Source of the DNA: Amblyomma americanum
Taxonomy: Eukaryota > Arthropoda > Arachnida > Ixodida > Ixodidae
DNA: 64,000 nucleotides
Assembly (NCBI RefSeq): GCF_052857255.1
Contig: NC_135498.1
Location: 158,705,124 to 158,769,123, forward strand
Direction of reading: 5' to 3'
The position numbers and the translations under genes were made by a program. This document shows positions 46,666-57,655 of the stretch, piece by piece. The notes under the pieces are model-generated. The model saw nothing but the letters and a program-made list of their open reading frames with translations, searched no databases and was not told the DNA's origin. Each line of letters opens with the position of its first letter. Position 1 is the first letter of the stretch.

Positions 46666-49480
46666 CGAGGCCAGCCGCAGTGGAAGGCTCCGGAATAATT
46701 TAGACCAGCTAGGTTTCCCTAATGTATGCTGGTATCGCACAGCAGAAGGACGTTTCTGTACGTCGCTTTCATAAGAATACGGGCGCCGTGGCCGAGAAGC
46801 ACTCAAAATATGCCATCTAGAAATATGTGCGAAACAAATACCGCCACGCCTAGCATCCAGAGTTATACTCCGCGTCATGTTCAAAACTTCTTCACTGACG
46901 CATTACCTGTCGTTGATTCGGACTGCGAAATGACACCTGACCTTTCGTCGACATAAAATGATATAAAAACTGCTCCGCTTAATTTCAGCTGATCCAATTT
47001 TCATTCCTTTTCGAGAGTCGGCGGTTGTCAGAAGTAAACCGTTTAAAAGGGTTTCCTTCCAGGCCATGCTGCATGGGCCTTTATGAATCGCCGGAATTCT
47101 AAATACCTAGGACTTACACGACGGTTCAAGAGCCCTATTACACAGCTTTGAAAAAGGCTGTGTATGGTGCTAAACAGAATGCACATTTATTTTCTCCCGC
47201 ACCTACATTGTAAACCCACCTGTTCACTTCAAGCCTATTATGTTTGTCCCGCCACACGTATGGTGCGGCGCTCACGTGTAAACGCCACTTTTTTTTTTAT
47301 AACGACACAGCACTTTGGAGGACAGCAACAAAGAGCAACCCAAGAAGATGAGTCTATTATCAAAAGGGTCCCGTCAAGTGCAGCCAATGATACTCGTTTC
47401 TCACCTCCAATCCTGAGGAACATTAATGGGACCGGAGGTCGGTAAACGCAGTAATCTGCTTGGAAGCAGCGCGAAAAAAAAAACTGCGCGCTGTGGCCTC
47501 TGCGGGGTGAAAGGGGGACCTAGTAACGGTAAGTGACCCTGCCGCCGGTGGGACGCCCTCAGGCTTGCTTCCGTTCGCATCTCGTAGGAGGGGTCCTATA
47601 ATGGCAGCGGCGAGGAAAGGGCGGAGAAATTAGGACGCGGAGCGACCTTTCCTCCTCCCCCACCTCGCTCAGTTAAGTCTCCGCGGTTCGACGCAGGGCG
47701 TCGCAGAATGCGAGGGGACTACTGCCCTCTCTCGCCATTTGTCTCCTTCGGTGGGCACTTAACGCTGTGGCGTCGCCGCTCACGGTTCAAGTCTTGATTT
47801 CAGCCTAAGACTTTGGAGGTGGGATGGGGGTGGCTGCGTATAAGCGCACCTATGTTCCTGCCCCTGGCTGCTTTGAATTCCGGTGTCGTGTAATATACAG
47901 CGAATCATATATTACATGATAAATGTCGACAAAGAAGTAACTTTCCGCGCCTGTCTCGCTCCTATATCTGCATGCTTTCTTCGCACTTCGGCACTAAGCA
48001 GCATCTGTGGTAACTAGGCGAATTCCGAGGCGTTCGCGGCTCTCAGGGATTAGGGCAAATCGAAGCATGTCCTCTTGCATGCCTGATGGTGCTTATGATA
48101 CTTCTCTGCCAGCAAACAAGCGGAAAGACAGAAAGAGGAAAACATGAACAGGAAGCGGAGATTTCAGGAAATACGTAAGCCGGGAATGGAATGTGTTATG
48201 GAACATAGATTACAGCGCTATAACGTTACAAAACTCCTTCGTATTTTTTCAGAAATTCTTATGAGCAAGGCTGCCTCTATATTTGTATTTTGTAATGTTT
48301 CACTTAACTGCATAAGCAGCCCTACTTTTCCTGCGCCGGCTGCAAATCTCTAATTGTAATCGGGCAGCACTCGATAATAGCTAAAATTTTTTTTAATTAA
48401 TCGCTTTACTAGTGAACCTCATTCGCCTCTTTTTTGGCGTCCTCCAAATCCCGTATTACTATGCCGCGAACAGCAATTTCAAATACTGTTTTAAGAATGA
48501 ATGGCCGGCTTTCCTGAAACACCTGGTATATCCTACAGATCTGGGCACGATAGTTTGATCAAGTTAAACAATGGCCGTACCGAGATTGCCGTTAACCTTG
48601 TGGCTAGCAGCCCGCAGCAAGCTGGGCGTAGACGACAGCGTTCAAAACAACCAGAACAAGCAAGCCTGCGCGACGCTATTTGTGTGTTGCCAGACACGTT
48701 TAATTTTTAGATGTTTCACCCTCCTTTGGGGTTGAGGTATGACGGTGACTGCTTTTCTTGCTCGTTCTGTAGGGTGAACGCCAGCAGTAACGACAGAAAA
48801 AATTGCGTAAAAGGACGCTGAACTGCACCATACTAAGCCGCGGAAGAGAACGTAACTGTTGTGTAATGTTTGTAGAAGCATGTTCTTTCGAAGAATAATA
48901 ATGGGGAGAATATGCAGGTGCACGCATGAGTGAGCAAAAATGGCTGTAATGAAGGTTGTGTTCCCGGAAAAAACCTCAACGTTGACCGTAGTGTTAGGAC
49001 CAGTCACACTCTGGAGACGGTTCGGACACATGGTGCATTGCAGAATGCATTAGAATTCAACGCGACATACGGCTCAAGATTCCGCTAAGTGCACAGTATT
49101 TCATTTTGAACGCGCCTTCGTGTTCAGTATTCGAGATTATGCACTGCGAAAAGTTCCTGTGCTTACCTTCGTAGCAAGTCCCCCGGTCTGTTGTTATCAG
49201 GGGCTCCGTCCGCTGTGGCGCGTCGCCTGCAGGAAAGCCGCCGCAGCTAAAGCTCGCCTTGGGAACACTGGGGCTGCGTAATATCGCGATTCCTTCGCGA
49301 GCAGATATCATTTTTGAATTTACCGCCCTTCGCCAATGGCTGAAGCAACGCCACGCGATAGGCTTCAGCCGGTCATGAAGTGCGAACACGAGGCATGTAG
49401 TCACTTTAGGCGATAGTGACGGGCGGGAAATTCTAATATTGGCACGAAACCGGTCGCAGAATCGTACTAGTATAGCGGGC
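46666..49480. other. Unassigned sequence with a GC-rich patch
   Basis: A GC-rich patch at 47.5-47.8 kb could be a CpG-rich regulatory region, but I see no exon. The last 12 bases are the left target duplication of the composite SINE. Confidence 0.4.
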
Positions 49481-50046
49481 CCGCCGTGGTGGCTCAGTGG
49501 TTAGGCGCTCGGCTACTGATCCGGTGTACCCGGGGTCGAACCCGACTGAGGCGGCCATGTTTCGATGTGGGCGAAACGCTAAGGCGCCCGTGCGCTGTGC
49601 GGTTATCCTGCGATGGGAAAGTCGTGCGCCTCCGATTTGCGGGAGAGCGGCAAAAACCTGAAAACTCTCGGTGTCAGTGCACGTTAAAGATCCCAAGGTG
49701 GTCGAAATTACTCCGAACCCCTACACTACGGCCCCTCTGTCTTCCTTTCTTCTTTCAGTCCTTCCTTTATCCCCTCTCTTACGGCGCGGTTCGAGTGTCT
49801 GCCGAGTATAAAAGAGACTGCGCCATTTCCTTTCCCCAACAGCCAATTTGCAGTACATATTACTTCTCCCCTTATCCTCTCTTCCTGTCCCCTCACCTCT
49901 TTCATTTCATTTCTCCATTCTGCCTGCTATCCTTTATTTCCGCTGCCCCAGCTCAGGTGCTTCAGTATCGATGGCAGATGCCGGGGCTAGCAAAAATCTT
50001 TTCCTTCCTTTTTACTATTATTTTTAATAAAACCACTACCACCACC
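49481..50046 (+). mobile_element. Composite SINE: family B head plus family C tail
   Basis: A 566-base unit. 49,481 to about 49,848 is SINE B with an extra segment of about 65 bases (about 49,605-49,672). From about 49,853 to 50,046 is family C with an accaccacc tail. Exact 12-base duplications agtatagcgggc at 49,469-49,480 and 50,047-50,058 flank the whole, so both parts inserted in one event. Confidence 0.85.
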
Positions 50047-50058
50047 AGTATAGCGGGC

Positions 50059-50526
50059 CTGGCTTCTCATTACGCTGTGTCAGCTCCACAACGCGAGGTG
50101 AATGTGTTTCTGCCCGTGCAGACTCGTCAGCATCTGAAAACACCACGCAGGGATCATAGGAAAGTTTCGATTCTATGCTCACGTCATGGGAGCCAAACTG
50201 GTTAAGTTTTCCTCTAGAGTACTGCCCTTCTTAAAAGGGAGTACAGTAGGTAACTTACCCTACTTTTACTTTTCTGTTTAGAGGGTGTGCTGAAAATTCA
50301 CGGTACCACTATTTGGACGGACTAACAGAGCCTAAAATGTAACGTGCGTGATGTCTGCCTGCGCTTTCCTTCATCTGTTTCCTTCGCTCAAGACAAAGTC
50401 ACCCCCCTGCGTTGGTTTAGTGTTTAGGTGGTCGCGGTGATAACATTTATTAAGTCTGAGAACTAGGTGAGTTGGTACTGATTCATATTTCAACCGGACA
50501 CACGAAGAATGGACACCGTAAGCGCT
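50059..50526. other. Unassigned sequence
   Basis: Nothing recognised. Confidence 0.4.
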
Positions 50527-50918
50527 TGTGGTGTCCATTCTTTGTTGTATCCGGTTGTTCTATTGCGCTGTTCAAATGTGAACAACACTAATTGCGAAGC
50601 AATAAAGAGGGGGGAAACACCCTAACATAGCACAAGGCAACCATTAGAGGGCTGCCCTTACAGGGAAAAGGAGCTCGGCTACTGAGCCGGAGTACCCAGG
50701 TTGGAATACCGTATGCCGTGTGGGTGGATGCCGCATGCTTGTGGTGTCCATTCTTCGTTGTGTCCCGTTGTTTTATTGCGCTGTTCAAATATGAATAACG
50801 CTTATTGCGAAGCAATACAGAGGACGGAAACGCCCTAACATAACACGAGACAACCATTAGAGGGCTGCCCTTAAAGGAAAAGGCGCTCGGCTACTGAGCA
50901 GGAGTACCCAGGTTGGAG
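50527..50918 (+). repeat. Tandem duplication, two units of about 180 bases
   Basis: Units at 50,527-50,706 and 50,741-50,918 start tgtggtgtccattctt, share gcgaagcaata, ccattagagggctgccctta, and end ggctactgagc..gagtacccaggttgga, a remnant of a tRNA-SINE head. Confidence 0.75.
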
Positions 50919-50922
50919 CACA

Positions 50923-51722
50923 GGCGAGGATGTGGTTGTAGCCATCACGAACCCCTCCCTCCGACCGATTGTCACCCTTCACATATCCCCCACTGCCGCT
51001 TCAGAGGAGGCTGAAGAGGCCGCCATTGCACTAGCTATCACGCGCACGGAGGCCCGGTATATACTGTCCGACTCTAAGACTGCCATACTAAATTTTACTT
51101 TTGGGAGAGTCCCTGTATTTCGCATACTAAACTCCCTCGCCGCACACCCGTCCCGCCACATGGAGCTCATATGGGTGCCTGCCCACATCGGCAATTCCAA
51201 AAACGAGGCTGCCAACTCTTTAGCCCGAGGTTCTCTCTACCGGGCCCCGGCGGCCTCCGATCTAGGGTTTTCACGGGAGCGCACGCATTCATTAAGTAAA
51301 CTGACGCAGGCCTGCATAGCCGAGCGTCGGCTCGACCCCCACCTCATCCCTCCCTAGACAATTATCAACAGGCGGCTCCAAACACGCACCATACCCTCCC
51401 CTTATATAGCCTCGCGCTATCGCCAAGTCCACACAAACCCCTCCTGTACCCTCTACCATCACCCCAAAGACACTCTCGATCATATCCTTTTCCTTTACCG
51501 GGCGGATCCTCCCCCACGAGGCCTAGAGCACCTTACCATTTGGGAGGCTTGGAGACCCTACTGCGCTCCGAGGACCCCGCCAAGCAAGCCATCGCCATAG
51601 GCCGGGCTGCCAGCGTCATGAGCATCCGGGACATGAACGCTTGAGTGCAGGGGGGCCGTGCGGGTGCCTAAGGTGCTTGTCCTAAACTCCCCTGTGTCCA
51701 TTAAAGTTTCCACCACCGCCAC
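50923..51722 (+). mobile_element. RNase H-bearing LINE, 3' part, copy 1
   Basis: One frame (50,923-51,357) encodes an RNase H domain: EEAEEAAIALAI, YILSDSKTAILNF, ELIWVPAHIGNSKNEAANSL. Beyond a stop, a decayed cysteine/histidine segment (about 51,420-51,650, SCTLYHHPKDTLDHILFL) follows, and the 3' end attaaagtttccaccaccgcc. This suits the RNase H-containing LINE clades (I/R1/Tad group). 5'-truncated. Confidence 0.8.
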
Positions 51723-51726
51723 AGCG

Positions 51727-51797
51727 GCCGCGTTCACGTGTCCACCGATATGTGAGACACACAATACGTCATTTCCTTTACCCAAAAAAAAACAATC
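51727..51797 (+). mobile_element. SINE family B, tail fragment
   Basis: Reads cacgtgtccaccgatatgtg, then catttcctttacccaaaaa. Confidence 0.7.
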
Positions 51798-52081
51798 GAC
51801 TACTGATCCGGAGTTCCCGGGTTCAAACCCGACCGCGGCGGCTGCGTTTTTATGGAGGAAAAACGCTAAGGCGCCCGTGTGCTGTGCGATGTCAGTGCAC
51901 GTTAAAGATCCCCAGGTGGTCGAAAATATTCTGGAGCCCTCCACTACAGCACCTCCTTCTTCCTTTCTTCTTTCACTCCCTCCTTTATCCCTTCCCTTCC
52001 GGCGCGGTTCAGGTGTCCAACGATATACGAGACAGATACTGTGCCATTTCCTTTCCCCAAAAAACAATTATTATTATTATT
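51798..52081 (+). mobile_element. SINE family B, copy lacking the A box
   Basis: Starts within the tRNA head at cgactactgatccggag, has the B box gggttcaaacccg, the full body and an (ATT)n tail. Confidence 0.88.
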
Positions 52082-52143
52082 TCCGCGTTTCAATGGAGGC
52101 TAAATTTTAATAATAATAATCTTGTGATGATAATAATCTTGTG

Positions 52144-52327
52144 ATTTGCGACATCGGTGCGCATTAAACATGCCTAGGTGGCCGAAATTATTCCGGAGCC
52201 CTCCACAACGGCACCTAATTGTTTCTTTCTTCTTTCACTCCCTCTATCACTTTCCTTACGGTGTGGTTCGGGTGTACACCAAGATGTTTGACTATCTGCG
52301 CAATTTCCTTTCCTCAAAAATCAATTT
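52144..52327 (+). mobile_element. SINE family B, 5'-truncated copy
   Basis: Begins in the body and ends tttcctcaaaaatcaatttt. More diverged than its neighbours. Confidence 0.8.
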
Positions 52328-52532
52328 TAGGCGCCCGTGTGCTGTGCGATGTCAGTGCACAATAAAGATCCCAGGTGCTTTAAATTATTCGGAAGTCTTC
52401 CACTCCGGAACCTCTTTCTCTCCTCCTTTAAGTCCTACCTTACTCCCTTCCCTTAGGGCGCGGTTCGGGTGTCAACCGCGAAGGAAAACAGTTACTGCGC
52501 CATTTCCGTTCCTCAAAAACCAACTCTTAATA
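52328..52532 (+). mobile_element. SINE family B, 5'-truncated copy
   Basis: Starts at ggcgcccgtgtgctgtgcga and ends cctcaaaaaccaactcttaa. Head-to-tail with the copy before it. Confidence 0.8.
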
Positions 52533-52838
52533 ATAATTGGTTTTTTGGGGAAAGGAAATGGCGCACTATCTGTCTCATATATCTTTGGACACCTGAACCG
52601 CGCCGTAAGGGAAGGGATATAGGAGGGAGTGAAAGAAGAAAGGAAGAATAGGTGCCGTAGTGGAGGGCTCCGGAATAATTTCGACCACCTGGGGATCTTT
52701 AACGTGCACTGACATTGCACAGCACACGGGCGCCTTAGCGTTTTTCCTCCATAAAAACGCAGCCGCCGCGGTCGGGTTCGAACCCGGGAACTCCGGAACA
52801 GTAGTCGAGCGCCCTAACCACTGAGCCACCGCGGCGGG
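52533..52838 (-). mobile_element. SINE family B, full-length copy
   Basis: Minus-strand complete copy, tail to head: aataattggttttttgggg through the B box (+ strand gggttcgaacccggg) to ctgagccaccgcggcgggg. Confidence 0.92.
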
Positions 52839-52858
52839 GCCAACTCTCATTTTCAGTG

Positions 52859-53152
52859 GGGCACGCCACGGTGGCTCAGTGGTGAGGGCGCTCGGCTACT
52901 GATCTGGTGTACCCGGGTTCGAACCCGACCACGGCGGAAGCGTTTCGATGGAGGCAAAACGCAACGGCACCCGTGTGCGGAGCGATGCGAGTGTACATTA
53001 AAGATCCTCAGGTTGTCGAAATTATTCGGGAGCCCTCCACTACAGCACCTCTTTCTTCTTTCCCTCTCTCCTTTATCCCTTTGCTTACGGCACGGCTCAG
53101 GCGTCCGCCGATATGTGAGAAAGATACTGCGTCATTTCCTTTACCCAAAAAA
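52859..53152 (+). mobile_element. SINE family B, diverged full-length copy
   Basis: Head cacggtggctcagtggtgag, B box gggttcgaacccg, body variant with gaggcaaaacgcaacggc, ends tttacccaaaaaagc. An older subfamily with gtttcgatgg in place of gtttttatgg. Confidence 0.88.
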
Positions 53153-53159
53153 GCATTTC

Positions 53160-53470
53160 AAAGCGAAAGCTTTACTGACCGCTGGTTGAGCAGTTTTGCG
53201 TGATTGCTGGAGAGCCATGCTGCGCATGCGCAAGGAGCAGTGATTAGACACGGCCCATTTCTTTCTCTCGCTCACTAGTCACAACTGCGCATGCGCCACT
53301 AGTAGCACATAGCCACAGGTGTTCCGCCGCTGTGCAGCGCCGCGCCTTTGCGCAAAATGTAAATTTTCAATTTTCAGTTTTCTCTTTCTGGTTTCCCTCA
53401 CTAATTTATCCCTTTCTTTACGGCGTCGTTTGGGTGTCCACAGAGATATGTGAGATGGTTACTGTGCTTT
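53160..53470 (+). repeat. Duplicated host unit, SINE-free copy
   Basis: Includes two GCGCATGCGC palindromes and gccactagtagcac, then gttccgccgctgtgcagcgc and a SINE B-like tail (53,367-53,470). It aligns with 53,790-54,345, where a SINE B interrupts the same sequence. Confidence 0.65.
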
Positions 53471-53900
53471 GCGCTCTCTCCGCGCCATCTGGCATGACGC
53501 CACAGCGCGCGGCTCGCTACCGCCGCCGTTTGGTATGACGTCACACCGCGTTCCTCGTTGCGCTCGCCTCCCCTCGCTTCGCCAGCAGCGCCGCATGCCT
53601 GATAACATGTCAGAGGAGTGAAAAGAAGAGCTCGCGTGCGCCGCAACCACAGTTGTGTGGCCTTTAATGCGACAACATAGCTAGACAACCCGACTAACCT
53701 GGACTTGCAACCATGATGAACCAATTAAGGCTAACCATGCTATACCTTAGCTTTCGCTACAAATATCCTGGCATTGCCGTGTTAAGCCACAGCCTATTTT
53801 CTCTCTCTCTCGCTCTCTAGTCACTATTGCGCATGCGCCACTAGTAGCACCGAGCCAGAGGAGTTCCGCCGCTGCGCAGCACCGCGCATTATCTCAAAAT

Positions 53901-54214
53901 AATAATAATAATAATTGGTTTTTGGGGAAAGGAAATGGCGCAGTATCTGTCTCATATATCGTTGGACACCTGAACCGCGCCGTATGGGAAGGGATAAGGG
54001 AGGGAGTGAAAGCAGAAAGGAATAGGTGCCGTAGTGGAGGGCTCCGGAATAATTTCGACCACCTGGGGATCTTTAACGTGCGCTGACATCGCACAGCACA
54101 CGGGCGCCTTAGCGTTTTTCCTCCATAAAATCGCAGCCGCCGCGGTCGGGTTCGAACCCGGGAACTCCGGCTCAGTAGTCGAGCGCCCTAACCACTGAGC
54201 CACCGCGGCGGGTA
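53901..54214 (-). mobile_element. SINE family B, full-length copy with exact target duplication
   Basis: Flanked by tatctcaaaat on both sides (53,890-53,900 and 54,215-54,225). Complete head, body and (ATT)n tail on the minus strand. The paralogous unit at 53.3 kb shows the corresponding site without a SINE. Confidence 0.93.
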
Positions 54215-54225
54215 TATCTCAAAAT

Positions 54226-54348
54226 CCAACTTTCAAATTTCAGCTTTCTCTTTCCTCTTTCTCTCCCTACTTTATCCCTTCCTTTACGACACGGCTCGGG
54301 AGTCCAACGAGATATATGTGACGGTTACTGTGCCATTTACTTTCCTCA
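54226..54348 (+). mobile_element. SINE family B, old tail fragment
   Basis: Reads tttctctccctactttatcc, acgacacggctcgggagtcc, ccatttactttcctca. It is the target of the next SINE. Confidence 0.75.
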
Positions 54349-54655
54349 GCCCCGCCGCGGTGGCTCAGTGGTTAGGGCGCTCGACTACTGATCCGGAGTT
54401 CCCGGGTTCGAACCCGACCGCGGCGGCTGCGTTTTTATGGAGGAAAAACGCTAAGGCGCCCGTGTGCTGTGCGATGTCAGTGCACGTTAAAGATCCCCAG
54501 GTGGTCGAAATTATTCCGGAGCCCTCCACTACGGTACCTAATTCTTCCTTTCTTCTTTCACTCCCTCTCTTATCCCTTCCCTTACGGCCCGGTTCAGGTG
54601 TCCGCCGAGATGTGAGACAGATACTGCGCCATTTCCTTTCCACCAAAAACCAATT
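54349..54655 (+). mobile_element. SINE family B, full-length copy inserted in an older SINE
   Basis: Exact 14-base duplication atttactttcctca before (54,335-54,348) and after (54,656-54,669). The host SINE tail continues after it with aaaaaccaag. Young copy close to the family consensus. Confidence 0.93.
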
Positions 54656-54669
54656 ATTTACTTTCCTCA

Positions 54670-55084
54670 AAAACCAAGCAAAACAAGTGAACCGTCGGCG
54701 TTCATAGAGTTGACATTGGCAACTTTGCAAATACCGTTCATTTTCACGAAATGAAAGGCGGACAACCGGCTCCGTGGGCCAGTGGAGACCTCAACCTCGC
54801 TTTCGCTTTGTACATCCTGCATTAGCTGGGCTAATCCACATTATTTTTTTTTTCAATTTTCCCCTGAGCTCAAGGACGCAGGTTTAGTGCTGACCCCAGC
54901 GGCCGCCAGAGAAATAATTTCGGGGTGAATAACAATTCATGCCATGGAAATGCGTCAGCACCGCCGCACAAGCGCCGCACTTCAAAACGGTGCAGATCAG
55001 GTAAAGAACGAACCCCGTCAAAGATTGCGGACCGTGTAACTCGTTATAACTTGACTAGGAGCGAACGGTGCAAACGACTACGGA
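54670..55084. other. Unassigned sequence
   Basis: Nothing recognised. Confidence 0.4.
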
Positions 55085-55270
55085 GCATCCGAACCACGCA
55101 GTAATGACGGAATAAAGGAGGGGATGAAAGAAGAAAGGAAGAAAGAGGTGCAGTAAGGAGGGCTCGGGGATAATTTCGACCATCTGGGGATCGCTAATGT
55201 GCCCTGATGTCGCACAGCACACGGGCGCCTTTTACGGCCGCCGCTGTCGAGTTTGAACGCGGGTACTCCA
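55085..55270 (-). mobile_element. SINE family B, partial copy
   Basis: Minus-strand body from ggaataaaggaggggatgaa to tcgagtttgaacgcgggtac. Confidence 0.75.
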
Positions 55271-55400
55271 CCCGTCACGGTTGCTCAGTGGTTGGGGTAC
55301 AGTGTACTAGATTAGGTATAGTTCGGGCACTGGGCTACTGAGCTGGAGTACCAGGGTTCAAACCCGGCTGCGGCGGCCGCGTTTCGACGGTGGCTAAATG
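55271..55400 (+). mobile_element. SINE head fragment
   Basis: tRNA-derived head (cacggttgctcagtggttgg, then gggttcaaacccggctgcgg) with an internal partial duplication. Lacks the body. Confidence 0.65.
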
Positions 55401-55628
55401 AAAATTGGTTTTTGGGGAAAGGAAATGGCGAAGAATCATTCTCAAATCTCGACCGACACCTGAACCGCGCCGTAAGAGAAGGGATAAAGAGGGAGTGAAA
55501 GAAAAAAGGAACAAAGAGGTGCCGTAGTGGTGGGCTCCGGAATAATTGCGGCGTCCTGGGGATCTTTAACGTGCATTCGCATCGCACCGCACACGGCCGC
55601 GTTTGCGTTTCGCCTCCATCTAAACGCG
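55401..55628 (-). mobile_element. SINE family B, partial copy
   Basis: Minus-strand copy from aaaattggtttttggggaaa to tttcgcctccatctaaacgc. The head is absent. Confidence 0.8.
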
Positions 55629-56165
55629 AAGATGCCCCTATGCTGTGCAATGTACCCGCCGCGGTGGCTCAGTGGTTAGGGCGCTCGACTACTGATCCGG
55701 AGTTCCCGGGTTCGAACCCGACCACGGCGGCTGCGTTTTTATGGAGGAAAAACGCTAAGGCGCTCGTGTGCTGTGCGATGTCAGTGCACGTTAAAGATCC
55801 CCAGGTGGTCGAAATTATTCCGGAGCCCTCCACTACGGCACCCTCTTCCTTTCTTCTTTCACTCCCTCCCTTATCCCTTCCCTTACGGCGCGGTTCAGCT
55901 GTCCAACGATGTATGAGACAGATACTGCGCTATTTTCCTTTCCACAAAAACCAATTAATATTATTATTATTATTATTATTATTGTGCAATGTAAGTGCAC
56001 TTCCGGAGCCCTCCGCTACAATACCTTGTTCTTTCACCTACACCTTCCTCCCTTTCCTAACAGCGCGGTTCCGATGTCCACCGATATATGTGAGACAATT
56101 ACTGCGCCAGACAATTAATTCGCCAGACAATTACTTCGCCATTTCCTTTCCTCAAAAACCTATTT
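55629..56165 (+). mobile_element. Older SINE family B copy, interrupted
   Basis: 55,629-55,654 and 55,994-56,165 are one plus-strand element (tgctgtgcaatgta then agtgcacttccggagccctc) split by the copy at 55,655-55,982. Confidence 0.75.
55655..55982 (+). mobile_element. SINE family B, full-length copy nested in a SINE
   Basis: Exact 11-base duplication tgtgcaatgta at 55,644-55,654 and 55,983-55,993. Full head, body and a long (ATT)n tail. Confidence 0.93.
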
Positions 56166-56261
56166 TCATTTTTCCTGGGAACTCCCACTTGGTGAAACGA
56201 CGCATAAGCGGTGGTAGGATGTGGTATCCAGCTCGGACCTCTGCGTCCAGAAAAGGCTGGT

Positions 56262-56503
56262 CATGTTTTTATGGAGGTAAAACGCTAAGGCGCCCGTATG
56301 CTGTGCTATGTCAGTGCACGTTTAAGATCCTCAGGTGGTCGAAATTATTCCGGCGCCCTCCACTACGGCACCTCTTCATTTCTGCTTTCACTCCCTCCTT
56401 TATCCCTTCCCTTAAGGCGCGGTTCAGGCGTCCAACGATATATATGAGACAGATACTGCGCCATTTCCTTTCCCCAAAAGTAACCAATTATTATTAATAT
56501 TAT
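56262..56503 (+). mobile_element. SINE family B, head-less copy
   Basis: Starts at tgtttttatggaggtaaaac and ends aaaagtaaccaattattatt. Other diagnostic words are intact. Confidence 0.85.
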
Positions 56504-56699
56504 CAGGACCTGAGCAGCAGCTGCCTCCAACGGAGTCTTGGGCAGAAAACACCACTCACGCTTCCTCATCTAAAAGATTTGTACAAGTAATATGATTACC
56601 ACCACCACCACCACAAACACCACCACCCCCTTCCTTTCTTCCTTCATACCCCCTTCATCCCTCCCCCTCATGGCGCAGTTGAGGTGTCCACTGGAAGAA

Positions 56700-56931
56700 G
56701 CCACCGCGCCCACTGACTCAGTGGTTGTGGTGTTGGGCTGTTGGCCCGAAAGACGCGGGTTCGATTCCTTCCGATTCGGTCTCATTTTAATGTAGGCGAG
56801 AGGTCAGAGGCCCGTATACTCTGCGATGTGGATGCACCAAGAACAAGTAGCCAAATTATTGCGAGCCCATCACTACAGCGTTGTTCATAGCCCTAGTCGC
56901 TATGGGACTTTAAACCCCATAAAAACAAAAG
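56700..56931 (+). mobile_element. SINE family A, diverged full-length copy
   Basis: Head gactcagtggttgtggtgtt, B box cgcgggttcgattcc, the body and 3' end actttaaaccccataaaaac. Confidence 0.78.
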
Positions 56932-57074
56932 AAAACCGGAGACAAGTGAGACAGTTACTAACTCCTTACATTTCGTTAAAGCGAAATTTTCCGTAATTAA
57001 TATGCACTGACATCGACTCTTTTCCCATGGCGCAGTTGAAGCGTCCACCACGAAGGCGCAGTTTAATGTGCCTT

Positions 57075-57244
57075 GACTTGATTTGATTTAGGGGGTGTAA
57101 CGTCCCAAAGCGACTCGAGCTATGAGGGACGCCTCAGTGAAGGGCTCGAAATTTCGACCTTCTGGGGCTCTTTAACGGGCAATAACATCGCACAGTACGC
57201 GCTCCCCCTAGAATGTCTCCTCCACCGAAATTCGACCGCCGCCT
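57075..57244 (-). mobile_element. SINE family A, truncated copy
   Basis: Minus-strand body (gtcccaaagcgactcgagct, ccgaaattcgaccgccgcc) without the tRNA head. Confidence 0.8.
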
Positions 57245-57655
57245 TCCACTCCTCTTAAACAATTAACGTGCACACATATCAATACGAAACCTTCCCTTAC
57301 AGCGCGGTTGGGCGGTCCGTCTTGTGTGTGACAGTTACTGCGCCATTCACCCAAATTTTCTGCCGAAAAACCACAGTGGGTGACTGGGTCCTCCTCAGTT
57401 ATTTGTTTTCTTATCCCTCGCTCGCAACCCTGAGCTCTGAGCTAGATTCCGCATAGCTGGATGCAGACGGACAGGACACCCACTTTGTGGAGTCTAGCGT
57501 GTCTTCAAAATAAAGTTGTTCTGACCTGACCGCCTGTAAGTTAAGACACTGATCTTGGCATCGGGAACCTCATTATAGTGTAATAGGGTAAGGCTTCGTG
57601 ATGGTGCTAAGACGAGCGTCAAGAGAGTAGAGGAACACCGCACAATGTGGCCCAC
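57245..57655. other. Unassigned, with a SINE B tail fragment
   Basis: 57,290-57,350 has cagcgcggttg..gacagttactgcgccatt. Otherwise nothing recognised. The donor side of the 57.7 kb exon begins at 57,655. Confidence 0.4.

Noticed and set aside
49057..49404. 115-codon minus-strand ORF
   Set aside because: GC-rich patch without donor or acceptor support; could not be linked to any exon.
46281..56497. Many ORFs with the recurrent text VHVKDPQVVE and similar
   Set aside because: This is the translated body of SINE B, repeated wherever a copy occurs; it is not a protein family.
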